This document shows positions 1-7,371 of a DNA stretch of 64,000 nucleotides, piece by piece; the first letter of the stretch is position 1; every line of letters starts with the position of its first letter. Under the pieces are notes generated by a model. The model was not told where the DNA came from, searched no databases, and saw only the letters and a program-made list of their open reading frames with translations. Source of the stretch: Novosphingobium sp. (lineage in GTDB: Bacteria; Pseudomonadota; Alphaproteobacteria; Sphingomonadales; Sphingomonadaceae). The DNA is taken from NCBI GenBank assembly GCA_024236175.1, contig JACKKY010000001.1:1-64000 (forward strand), read 5' to 3'. The translations under genes and the position numbers were made by a program.

Positions 1-71
1 TGCTGGAGTTAAAGTCTGGCGCCATGTCTGTGCATCGAACACACGACAGATTGAAATAACAATTCATATCC
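1..71. other. Foreign sequence fused into the relaxase gene
   Basis: The relaxase reading frame (minus strand) keeps family character up to the residues Ile-Leu-Arg-Val-Arg-Gly, encoded around 72-90. It then departs from what should be the Walker A region of the helicase domain and stops at 9. The bases left of about 72 are therefore probably the end of an inserted element or a deletion junction. I do not recognise an insertion-sequence end here. Confidence 0.45.
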
Positions 72-1525
72 GCCGCGGACACGCAAAATGCTGTTGGTCG
101 ATGCCAGCAGCAGACGGCCCGCGCCTTCCTGCCCCGGATTGAGCGTCATGCCATGGCGCTCCTGTGCAAGCGCCTGCAGGCGCTCGCCTGCGCGCTCAGG
201 GGTCATCAGCGCCACAACCTGCCCCCGTCCGGCTTCGACTTCAGAAAGGATGCGCTGTTCAGCAGCGATCGCATCGCGCGTCGTCACCATCCCCTTGTCG
301 GCGCCCTTGCCGCGCACGAGATGGCCCTGGCGCAGCAACTGGTCGACGCGCTTTTCGATGGCAGGGATGCTGGCCGGAAGCCCGAATGACAGCGCGGTCC
401 TGTAGACGGCGAAGCGATCGAACGCCGCCTCGCGCTCGGACAGATGGCGTACCGCCGATGCGACGGCGTGGATCGCGGCGACCTCCTCGACCGGACGATT
501 GCCGAGCCAGGTCGGGATCAGCGGATCGCCCTGTTTGAGGCCCAGGCGCTCAGCAAGATCGGCGGTGAACGCACGCACCGATGCTGCCAGATACCGGACG
601 GTACTGCGCGCGCCGCGCTCCTCGCCAAGCCCCGTCGCGGCCCGGGCGTTGGCGCGCGCGATGACATCGCCGGGGGTAAAGCCGAGTTCCTCGGCCTGCG
701 CCTTCCAACCATCGAGCAGCGCGCCGCGGTCAGCTACAGGTGCCTTTTCCGCCCGGGTCATCAGCGTCGCGGCATCGTGTGCGGCCGGGCTCCGGCTCGC
801 CATTTCGGCAACCTTCTCGAGCACTTCGGCGCGGCGCGTCGAGAAGGCTTCGCGCACCGCCTTGGGGACACCCACCGCCTCGAAATTGCCGTGCTTGCCC
901 AATTCGCCGATCTCGTAGCCGAGCTTTTCGACCTCGATCCGGAAGCGCACCATGGCCATGGCATTCAATGCGTATGATGCTCCCAGAGCTTGTCGTTGCG
1001 CAGCGCACGCCACTTGCTGTCGGGCCCATTGGTGACATTGGCGATGACGGCATGGACATGCGCCTGGGGTTCCTGGTTGCGGTTGGTATCGTGACGAAAC
1101 AGCGCCGCGACGAGATTGCCGGTCTGGACGATCTTCTCCTTAGCCTTGTGCTGGAGGCGGGTCTCGGCAAGGTTCTTTTCGGCCCAGGCCAGGCTTTCCT
1201 TCACCGCAACGCCATAGGCATCGAGGATCCGGCTGTCGCCGCCGACCAGCGCGAGGATCGACCAGCTCTTGGGGAGCGAGAAGGTCAGATCGGTACCCGC
1301 GCGGTGGTAGCGATTGTCACTGCCGACGCGGCTACCGTCGGGCAGATTGCCCTTCAGAACTTCCTCGAAGGTCCTGGCATCGACCGTGCCTTTCAAACCC
1401 AGCGCTGCCGCGCCCTCGCCGAACCATTTGCCCGAACGGTCGGCATCGGCGCGGGTGTAATAATTGTCCTTGGCGAAGTAGCCCGCGGCACCTGAAGCGG
1501 TGCGGACATTGGCAAGCGAGAGCAT
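9..1525 (-). pseudogene. traI: TrwC/TraI-type (MOBF) relaxase, frameshifted and truncated
   Basis: A MOBF relaxase nicks one strand at oriT, stays covalently bound to it and, through a C-terminal helicase, drives its transfer. The start at 1525 follows a GGAAAGG ribosome binding site and lies 35 bases after traD. The first part (1525-965) shows the N-terminal Tyr cluster (YFAKDNYYT) and the histidine motif (QAHVHAV, preceded by FRHD). After LWEHHT the frame ends at a TGA. The continuation (LNAMAMVRFRIEVEKLGY) is in another frame, so one base is missing or added near 975. The second part runs into the start of the helicase domain (LNPGQ...RLLLAST) and loses similarity at about 72. Full-length relatives are about 900-1000 residues. 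This copy should be inactive unless the frameshift is a sequencing error. Confidence 0.8.
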
Positions 1526-1559
1526 GGCGATCAGCCTTTCCGGGTCCCCTCCGGCGTCA

Positions 1560-3953
1560 TCACAGTTCGAAGTCGAGATCGTCGAGCGGCGGCGCATCGC
1601 AGGTCTTGCCGCCCGGATCCCCGAGCCCTTCCTCGAGCACGATGCGACGCGCATCCCGCGTCATACGCCCATCCGGCCGCGCCTCACCTCCGCGCGCGTC
1701 CTTCGGCCCATCTGTCCTCGCAGGACCATCCGGCCGGGATGGATCGGGCACCTCACGCTCGCCTTCCCGCGCCCCGTCTGCGCGCGACGGTCTGGCTGCC
1801 GTGTTCGGCTCGAGACCGGCCTGACGGCCATCGGCAAGACCCGAATCCGGCGCGCCCGATGCCGTGCGATCGATGGCATCCTTCCCCACCCGCACGCCCG
1901 CGCGGTCGCCAGCATCGAAGGGATCGACCTGCCGACCGACGCGATGCTCGCGCTCGCCCTCTTCGCCCTTGCGGTTACCTTCGTACCTGTCACCGAACTG
2001 CAATTCGCCCTGCTTCGATGCGCTCTCCTTCGGCACGCTCGGCTTGCCGACCCCGTCATCGTTCGACGCGGGATGTTCACCTGTATTGGCCACGCCTGGC
2101 GCAACGGGTTTGCCGCTCGTGCCGGTCGTCTTCCGAGTCCTGACCGATGCCCGATCCTCGGCGCGAGGAACAAACCCTTCGGCGCATCGCACGCGCTTGA
2201 CCGGGGGCAGCGTGACCGGCGCTGCCGGGAACCCGTCGGGGAATTTGATATAGCCGGTAAGGCTCGGCATGTCCTTCAACTGGTCGGGCAGGACCAGCGC
2301 CTCGATATGCTTTCTCGGCGTCAGGCTGACCGCATCGCGCGCATTGTTGTAGGCGTAGGTATGCGCCTCGTCCTTGTCGGTGACTTCGGCATGACCGATC
2401 GCTTCAGAGCACCAGGTCGCGGTCTTGTAATCACCGGTCCCGAGGATCAGCTTGGTCTTGGCGAGCGACGACAGGGTCTCGGCCATGTGCTCGCCGTAGA
2501 CTTCCTGCAGCTTGGCATAGGCATGGATCCCGGTGACGATCGCGCCGCCATAGTTGCGCGCAGTCTGCAGCCCGGTTTCGAGGGCGGGGAGCCGGTGCAG
2601 TGCGCCGAGTTCGTCGATGAAGAACCACATCTTGAGGTCATCCGACCGCGCCGTCGTCATCAACGTGTTCATGGCGAGATCGAGCCAGAGCGTAAGCAGC
2701 TGGGTGCAGACACTGAGGTCGACATAGCGGGCCGAGAGGAACACGAAGCCGCCCTCGCCACCGTCCGCTTCAACCCATTCGCGGATCGAGAAGCGCGCGC
2801 CTTCGCGCGGCAGGAGCTTCAAGGCACGGGCATTGACGTTGAATACGGCACGCACCGATTCCGCCATGCGCGCGGCCTCGGGCGCGGTGATCGGATCGGC
2901 GATCGTACCGCGGAGCATGGCATGGACCTTCGCAAGGTCCGCGCTCATCAAGCGGCGTGCCAACGCCTCATTACTGGCATCGCCCGCTTCGACGAGTTTC
3001 AAGCAGAACTCGACGAAAAGCGCGCGCGCCGCGATGACCCAGAACTGGGCTTCACCGCCGCCATCGTGCGGCACAAGCGCTTCCGACGCGGCCCAGAATT
3101 CGCCTTCGGACCGGCATTCGTCGAAGATATTCCAGCGCGGACAGCGTGCATCCAATGGGTTGAGGACGACGTCGCGGTCGGGATCGTAGAAGTGCTCGAT
3201 AAAGGCACCAGTGAGGTCGAAGATCACCGCGCGCTGCCGGCGCTCGCGTGCCTCGTCCACCATCTCGGAAAGTGCCACGGTCTTCCCCATGCCGGTCGTG
3301 CCGATGAGCATCGCATGGCTTTGTTCGAGCCGCCAGGGATAGGGCAGACGAGCGATATGCGATGGGTGGTACGGTAGCACCTCCTGCAGCTCGGACGGCA
3401 GGCACAGATGCCGACGCCACCCCAAGATTTCGGTCAGCTCGCGGCGGCGTTCGGCGCGGTTGTGTTGACGGATTTCGCGGGCAAGCTCGACAAGCGGAAC
3501 CAGCGAAGCACCGCGCTCGTGGCGGCGTTCCTTCGAGTGACTGCCGAAGCGTTCGGCGATCCAGTAGAACAATGCAAAGGCCGGCACGAGCGCGAACATG
3601 GTCCAGGCGAAAGCGGTGCCGACAAGGTCCAGCATCGTGTCCCACGCACGCACCACCGGCGGGTAGGTTTCGACGCGCGCAATGGGGAGCTGGAAGGTGC
3701 CGCCGAACACCGTTTCCATCGTCACGGTCTTGGCCGGATCGAACTCCATGAACATGTAGCCCATGGCATAGATCCTCATCCAGACGAGGTAGATATGGTG
3801 GTCGTCGAGGCCATGCGCGACTATCCACGAAGCAAGCCCGCCAAAGGCAATAACTGCAATGATAAGCGGCCATTTGAGGCCGGCGGCAAACATGAAGCCG
3901 AAGTGCCCCAGAAGCTGACTGCCACGGGTGAAATTCCCGAGATTATGCTTCAT
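1560..3953 (-). CDS. traD: Type IV coupling protein TraD/VirD4-like
   Basis: This inner-membrane ATPase links the relaxosome to the mating channel and pumps the transferred strand. The 797-residue product has two N-terminal membrane segments (about residues 26-46 and 116-132), a Walker A motif GTTGMGKT (218-225) and a Walker B motif MWFFIDEL (about 442-449). The last 170 or so residues are charged, of low complexity and probably disordered, as in other coupling proteins that bind relaxosome partners. The start at 3953 has an AAGGAGG site. A longer in-frame reading to 4085 only runs antisense-like through the upstream gene and is rejected. The gene overlaps the upstream ribbon-helix-helix gene by 11 bases and is followed by the relaxase, so the three form one operon. 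Confidence 0.9.
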   Translation of the reverse strand: MKHNLGNFTRGSQLLGHFGFMFAAGLKWPLIIAVIAFGGLASWIVAHGLDDHHIYLVWMRIYAMGYMFMEFDPAKTVTMETVFGGTFQLPIARVETYPPVVRAWDTMLDLVGTAFAWTMFALVPAFALFYWIAERFGSHSKERRHERGASLVPLVELAREIRQHNRAERRRELTEILGWRRHLCLPSELQEVLPYHPSHIARLPYPWRLEQSHAMLIGTTGMGKTVALSEMVDEARERRQRAVIFDLTGAFIEHFYDPDRDVVLNPLDARCPRWNIFDECRSEGEFWAASEALVPHDGGGEAQFWVIAARALFVEFCLKLVEAGDASNEALARRLMSADLAKVHAMLRGTIADPITAPEAARMAESVRAVFNVNARALKLLPREGARFSIREWVEADGGEGGFVFLSARYVDLSVCTQLLTLWLDLAMNTLMTTARSDDLKMWFFIDELGALHRLPALETGLQTARNYGGAIVTGIHAYAKLQEVYGEHMAETLSSLAKTKLILGTGDYKTATWCSEAIGHAEVTDKDEAHTYAYNNARDAVSLTPRKHIEALVLPDQLKDMPSLTGYIKFPDGFPAAPVTLPPVKRVRCAEGFVPRAEDRASVRTRKTTGTSGKPVAPGVANTGEHPASNDDGVGKPSVPKESASKQGELQFGDRYEGNRKGEEGEREHRVGRQVDPFDAGDRAGVRVGKDAIDRTASGAPDSGLADGRQAGLEPNTAARPSRADGAREGEREVPDPSRPDGPARTDGPKDARGGEARPDGRMTRDARRIVLEEGLGDPGGKTCDAPPLDDLDFEL

Positions 3954-4275
3954 CGCGGCCTCCTTCGGTTGCGGGGGAAGGCAGGCCAATTGCCGCGCAC
4001 TGGCGCCGGTAGACCTTGTAGATCCGGTCGCGCAGCGCTGGGTCGGCATGGCCGGCAAGCAGGCCATCGATGCCGACGCGCGCAAAGACCATCATGCGCA
4101 GGATGCGGGTGATCGATGTGTCGTGCCGGGTGGCGAGATCGTGCTCGCCGCAGCGGTCGGCAATGATCGAGCGCAGCCATTCGCTGACGCTCATGTCATG
4201 GTCGCTGGCGGCCTTACGAACCTGCTCGGCAAGGGTGTCGGAGAGATAGACCTGGAGGGCAACATGCCGGGTCAT
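3943..4275 (-). CDS. Ribbon-helix-helix relaxosome accessory protein
   Basis: This 110-residue protein begins with a beta-strand pattern (RHVALQVYLSDTLAEQV) and two helices around MSVSEWLRSIIADR, the usual layout of ribbon-helix-helix DNA-binding proteins. In F- and R388-like systems a small protein of this kind (TraY, TrwA) binds oriT beside the relaxase and regulates the tra promoter. Here it is the first gene of the operon with traD and traI and is directly downstream of the candidate oriT, so the same role is inferred. The promoter seems to be covered by an SOS box at 4347-4361. The match is to the fold and context, not to a named family member. Confidence 0.75.
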   Translation of the reverse strand: MTRHVALQVYLSDTLAEQVRKAASDHDMSVSEWLRSIIADRCGEHDLATRHDTSITRILRMMVFARVGIDGLLAGHADPALRDRIYKVYRRQCAAIGLPSPATEGGRDEA

Positions 4276-4328
4276 GGTCGGGATTCCTTGGGTCAGGAAG
4301 CCCGGTTCACGCTGCGAAAGGCAGGTTT

Positions 4329-4361
4329 GATCTACATTGCCAATAAGAACATGTCAAGAAC
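4329..4361 (-). promoter_or_regulatory. Promoter with overlapping LexA (SOS) box for the relaxosome operon
   Basis: On the minus strand a perfect TTGACA -35 (4352-4357) is separated by 17 bases from a weak -10, TAGATC (4329-4334). The plus strand shows GAAC-N7-GAAC (4347-4350 and 4358-4361) within the direct repeat AGAACAT-N4-AGAACAT. This is the form of the alphaproteobacterial LexA site. The box overlaps the -35, so LexA binding should block transcription of the RHH-traD-traI operon, which starts 72 bases downstream. Confidence 0.7.
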
Positions 4362-4401
4362 ATCCAGGAGGCCTGGATTTCTGCACCTTCCCTTCCCCGC
4401 C

Positions 4402-4436
4402 TCATGAAGAATGCAGGACGCTTTGCCCCTTCATGA
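4402..4436. repeat. Inverted repeat in the oriT region
   Basis: TCATGAAG (4402-4409) is repeated inverted as CTTCATGA (4429-4436), spaced by 19 bases. It lies between the SOS-controlled promoter and the nic-like site. Such arms are frequent binding sites for oriT accessory proteins; that role is an inference. Confidence 0.4.
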
Positions 4437-4504
4437 AAAGAAAGTGAGAAGCTGCCATATTGCCATTATATAGCTTAGATCACTGTTTTACCTGACATAA
4501 TCCG

Positions 4505-4545
4505 CATCAAAACCCTGCGACAAGTCGCGTGGGGTGTGCCCCCTG
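4505..4545 (+). other. oriT: Candidate origin of transfer (oriT) with F-type nic site
   Basis: A perfect hairpin, GCGAC-AA-GTCGC (4517-4528), is followed by GTGGGGTGTG (4529-4538). From memory, the F plasmid oriT has the same layout: an inverted repeat and then GCGTGGGGTGT with the nick before the next G. By analogy nic lies between 4537 and 4538 on the plus strand. The site is in the gap upstream of an RHH-traD-MOBF relaxase operon, where oriT is expected. The T-strand would lead rightwards (4538 onward) and the traD/traI side would enter last, as in F. Confidence 0.7.
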
Positions 4546-4673
4546 TTCCCAGCTTCGTTCATGATGCCAGCTAATCAGGATTGAACGGGATGAAGCGACA
4601 TTGAACACCGATCCAGCGGGACCGGTCCTGTCGCGGTCATGGGCGCTGAATGACGCGCCGAGCGAGCGAGCAC

Positions 4674-4706
4674 AAAAAAGAAAAGGAGCCCGCCGGAGCA
4701 GGCTCC
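4674..4706 (-). terminator. Rho-independent terminator
   Basis: On the minus strand GGAGCC pairs with GGCTCC (4685-4706) and is followed by TTTTCTTTTTT (4684-4674). It sits 17 bases after the stop of the 77-residue ORF at 4723 and separates that gene from the oriT region. Confidence 0.8.
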
Positions 4707-4722
4707 CTTAATGTTTGGCGGT

Positions 4723-4956
4723 TCAGAATTCGTCGCTGAACCGGCTCGGCACCGAGTCGATAACCCGGGACATCAGATGTGCCGGCAAGGCGCCATAATC
4801 GCCTTCGTCGACGGCGATGTATCCGGCCTCGTCATCGGCCAGGATGTACTGCGTGAAGTAGCTGTGAAAGGCCCGCGCGTTGGCCGTGTCGAATGCTGCC
4901 AGAAATGCTTCGTGTTCGGCTTCGATGTCGTTCGAGATGGTGCTGTGGATATGCAT
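4723..4956 (-). CDS. Small acidic protein of unknown function
   Basis: I do not recognise this 77-residue protein. It is strongly acidic, with about 14 Asp/Glu and few Arg or Lys, and has aromatic patches (AFHSYFTQYI and GYIAVDEGDYG). The start at 4956 follows AGGAGGAAC at good spacing; a longer reading upstream to 5094 has no site and is rejected. A 7-bp hairpin (4976-4991) stands just before the ribosome binding site and a clear terminator follows the stop. It is the first gene that would enter a recipient after the predicted nic. Small acidic leading-region proteins are sometimes DNA mimics (ArdA, Ocr), so an anti-restriction role is possible but unproven. Confidence 0.6.
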   Translation of the reverse strand: MHIHSTISNDIEAEHEAFLAAFDTANARAFHSYFTQYILADDEAGYIAVDEGDYGALPAHLMSRVIDSVPSRFSDEF

Positions 4957-5301
4957 GATAGTTCCTCCTGATGATCGATGCGACCGCATCGTCAGGAGTG
5001 TGCGATGGGGGCGGCGGACCGGGTCAGGGACCGCGCCTTGGCGCGGCCGCGAAGCGGCGGTGGGGGTAACGGTTTTGTCCGGTGCCGGGCGCAAGACCGA
5101 TGCCGGTCAAAATCGTGGGGCCCCGCCGTCCTTGACGCGGGCCTTGAAGCCTCCATCACAATCAAACCGACTGCGAGAGAGACCTCCCGACCTCTGCGCT
5201 CGGGTGTCATTGCTGCATTTCAGAACAAGAACCTTTGCAGAACATTTGCGCCGTGGCATGATGCGCGCGAGGGGACCTGTTGCCGGTGGAAAGGAATAGA
5301 C
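4957..5301. other. 345-bp intergenic region with hairpins and an SOS box
   Basis: No coding sequence is supported here. It holds a 7-bp stem hairpin at 4976-4991, a compact stem CCGCGCC-TT-GGCGCGG (5031-5046) and an SOS box at 5229-5243. It separates the minus-strand acidic gene from the plus-strand TraC-like gene. Confidence 0.6.
5229..5243 (+). promoter_or_regulatory. LexA (SOS) box, GAAC-N7-GAAC
   Basis: GAAC at 5229-5232 and 5240-5243 are separated by 7 bases, inside AGAACCT-N4-AGAACAT. An additional GAAC sits at 5223-5226. The box is 58 bases before the ATG of the small gene at 5302 and matches the boxes at 4347 and 22866. Confidence 0.6.
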
Positions 5302-5532
5302 ATGGCAAGGTCCAGAAATGCCCGAACAGCGCTCAATCGCCTGCGTGAACAGCGTGCCGAGCTCGATGCAAGGGAAGCGCAGTTGCGCGAGGAGGCTGCA
5401 CAGGAACTGGGCAGAATGCTGCTCGATTGCGGTGCGGAAACGCTGGAAGCCGCCAAGCTCAAGCGGCTTGTCAAACAGGCATCGGCGATCGGCATCGATG
5501 CCGCGCTTGAACGGCTGGGTGCGAGCGGTTAG
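5302..5532 (+). CDS. Small coiled-coil protein, TraC/DUF6437-like
   Basis: This 76-residue protein is mostly one predicted coiled coil (LNRLREQRAELDAREAQLREE) followed by a helical end (LKRLVKQASAIGIDAALERL). The layout is like small oriT-proximal TraC proteins of Agrobacterium-type plasmids and like DUF6437 proteins that I associate with sphingomonad plasmids; the family name is from memory. The start at 5302 follows GGAAAGGAATAG. It is the only plus-strand gene between 4.7 and 15.7 kb and is preceded by an SOS box, so it may be induced with transfer. Function unknown. Confidence 0.65.
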   Translation: MARSRNARTALNRLREQRAELDAREAQLREEAAQELGRMLLDCGAETLEAAKLKRLVKQASAIGIDAALERLGASG

Positions 5533-5598
5533 CGTTCGATGCGCGGGAACACCACTCCTCCCCGTTCCCGCTGTTTGGCTTGAACGGCAAACACAAGA

Positions 5599-5630
5599 AA
5601 GGCCCCGGTGGCGCGAGCCGCCGGGGCCTT
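5599..5630. terminator. Bidirectional terminator hairpin
   Basis: AAGGCCCCGG (5599-5608) pairs with CCGGGGCCTT (5621-5630). It lies between the convergent ends of the TraC-like gene (5532) and ssb (5655). Short T-rich runs follow on both strands. Confidence 0.7.
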
Positions 5631-5654
5631 GTTGGTTGGGGCATGCAGGACCGA

Positions 5655-6044
5655 TCAGTCGTCGATCGGCGGTGCGTCCTGGTTGTCCGAACGATTGGGA
5701 CGCGAGAGGAAATCGACCTTGTCGGCGATGATCTCGCAGCCGTAGCGCTTGATGCCGTCGGAGTCTTCCCACTGCGTGTAATGGATGCGGCCTTCGAGGC
5801 TCACCAGCTGGCCCTTGGAGCAGTACTTGGCGACGTTCTGGCCGAGGCCGTTGAAGCAGGTCACGCGGTGGAACTCGCTGTCCTTGGCGGTGTAGCCGTT
5901 CTCGTCCTTGTAGGTCTTGCCGTCCTTGTCGCGGGCCGGACGGTCGGTGACCACCGAAAGCGAGGTAACGGTGGTTCCGCCATTGGTGGTGCGCGTCTCG
6001 GGATCGCGGGCGACGCGGCCAACGAGGATTGCGATATTGGTCAT
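5655..6044 (-). CDS. ssb: Single-stranded DNA-binding protein (element-encoded)
   Basis: SSB coats the incoming single strand during transfer. The 129-residue product is almost only the OB-fold: NIAILVGRVARDPETR at the N-terminus and LEGRIHYTQWED in the middle. The long flexible linker of chromosomal SSBs is missing and the end is APPIDD rather than the usual DDDIPF, though it is still acidic. The start at 6044 has an AGGAGA site. Plasmid leading regions typically carry an ssb; its position soon after the predicted nic fits this. Confidence 0.9.
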   Translation of the reverse strand: MTNIAILVGRVARDPETRTTNGGTTVTSLSVVTDRPARDKDGKTYKDENGYTAKDSEFHRVTCFNGLGQNVAKYCSKGQLVSLEGRIHYTQWEDSDGIKRYGCEIIADKVDFLSRPNRSDNQDAPPIDD

Positions 6045-6351
6045 GGGTATTCTCCTGATCGATGCGAAACCGGGACCATCCCGGCTGCAAAACCAACCAG
6101 GAAGCGCCTCCGGAGAAGCGCACCGAAGGGAAACCGGGATCCGGTCCGGGTGGTGCGGGCAGGCCGCGCTGAAAGCGTGGACAACACGGCCGGGCCTGAT
6201 CCGGGTTGCGCGTCTCGACGGGGGTGCTTCAGGGAAGGTTTTTGCGAAGAAGCCGGGCTGGTGCCGGAGTCTTGCGAACAGGCCGTCCCATGGCCCTTGT
6301 CGTCCTCGTTACTGCCTGCCGCGCTCCCCTGCACTACCGGACCGAACCGGT
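6045..6351. other. 307-bp gap, no gene seen
   Basis: Between ssb and the DUF6915-like gene I find no supported coding sequence. A hairpin CCGGGA-CCA-TCCCGG lies at 6070-6084, directly upstream of ssb. The rest is GC-rich without recognisable signals. Confidence 0.5.
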
Positions 6352-6780
6352 TCAGACCTCGATCCGCACCGGCTCCTGTAGCGTGGCAAAACCGGCGTGC
6401 GAGAACGCACCGCCGCCGCCTTGTTCCTGCCCGGCAACCGTTACGGCCTCGTCGAGGCGGTTCCCGCGCAGCATCCAGTCCTGCGGGGTGATGACACGGC
6501 CCCAGTCGGCAAACGAAGGGATCGATCCAAGGTCCTCGCGAACGTGCTGCTCGCCGACAAGACGTACCGGCACGGTGCGTCCATCGGAGTTGACGAGGGT
6601 CGTGCCGAACAGCGTTTCGAGCATGAAGATCCCTTCGGCATGGTGACGCAGCGCGCGATGCCGGGGGTCCGCAAATATCGATTTGGACTGGTCGAACCAC
6701 TGGTGAAGCGCGAGATAATCTTCGTGGCTCCCGCCCCATTTGCGCGCCGAAGAGAGCGCATGGAAATAGCAATGTGCCAT
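6352..6780 (-). CDS. DUF6915-like protein
   Basis: This 142-residue protein begins MAHCYFHALSSARKWGG and contains HQWFDQSK, RHRALRHHAEGIFMLE and GEQHVREDLGSIPSFADW, a pattern that I recall as DUF6915. It is rich in His and Trp, with no known catalytic assignment. The start at 6780 has AAGGAGGG; the longer frame to 6909 is an antisense extension over the next gene and is rejected. Relatives occur on plasmids, ICEs and phages, and it lies among leading-region genes. Function unknown. Confidence 0.7.
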   Translation of the reverse strand: MAHCYFHALSSARKWGGSHEDYLALHQWFDQSKSIFADPRHRALRHHAEGIFMLETLFGTTLVNSDGRTVPVRLVGEQHVREDLGSIPSFADWGRVITPQDWMLRGNRLDEAVTVAGQEQGGGGAFSHAGFATLQEPVRIEV

Positions 6781-6791
6781 GACGCCCTCCT

Positions 6792-7253
6792 TCAAAGTCC
6801 AGTCGAATGATCGTCCGTGGCGACGTAACGCAGCTGGCATTCGAACGTGAACGTTGCCTTGGCGACATCGATGACAAGCTCGCCAGCGGCGCCATCGTTG
6901 ATTTCCCAACCGGGATGATGGCGTTCGAGGGCAAGGTACGTGAGCGAATCGAGCGCTTCGCGAAGCGTTTGCATCGCCTCGCCTTCCTCGGCTTTGGACG
7001 TTTCCTGGTCATGGCGGTCTACGAGGACTTGGGGTTCGTCGGCAATGGCGCCGGTAGCATCGTAAAACGTGCAGTCCTCGATCGCGCCGCTATCGCCATA
7101 GCCTTCGAAGCGGACCTCGACACGCGCTATGCCTGCTGCGCGCAGCGGGACAATCACCGCCTGTTTGTAATTCGCGATCCTCGCGTGCACATGGGCTTCA
7201 CGCTCGGCCTGACGCGCCGCGAAGTCGCGCATCGTGGTCTGGATATCGGTCAT
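6792..7253 (-). CDS. DUF6878-like protein
   Basis: This 153-residue acidic protein (MTDIQTTMRDFAARQAER at the start) has the core VEVRFEGYGDSGAIEDCTFYD and the C-terminal block LERHHPGWEINDGAAGEL. I recall these as features of DUF6878, a family of mobile-element proteins with no known function. The start at 7253 has an AAGGAGGCC site. It precedes the DUF6915-like gene by 11 bases, so the two are likely co-transcribed. About 60 bases upstream is one copy of the pyrimidine-rich leader motif that also precedes ardC, the ParB-like gene and the methylase-helicase gene. Confidence 0.65.
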   Translation of the reverse strand: MTDIQTTMRDFAARQAEREAHVHARIANYKQAVIVPLRAAGIARVEVRFEGYGDSGAIEDCTFYDATGAIADEPQVLVDRHDQETSKAEEGEAMQTLREALDSLTYLALERHHPGWEINDGAAGELVIDVAKATFTFECQLRYVATDDHSTGL

Positions 7254-7371
7254 GGGATTGGCCTCCTTGATAAGATGGCGGACGCAATTGCCCGGCCACC
7301 GATAAGGAGCGCCCTTTCCTCTCATGCTCGACGCCAGCGCCATGGGGCGCTGGCGCGAATGGCGGCTGGCG

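Noticed and set aside
1500..3377. Long plus-strand open frame (625 codons) across traD
   Set aside because: It is antisense to traD, its product is composition-driven (Arg-rich) without domains, and traD has clear Walker motifs and a ribosome binding site.
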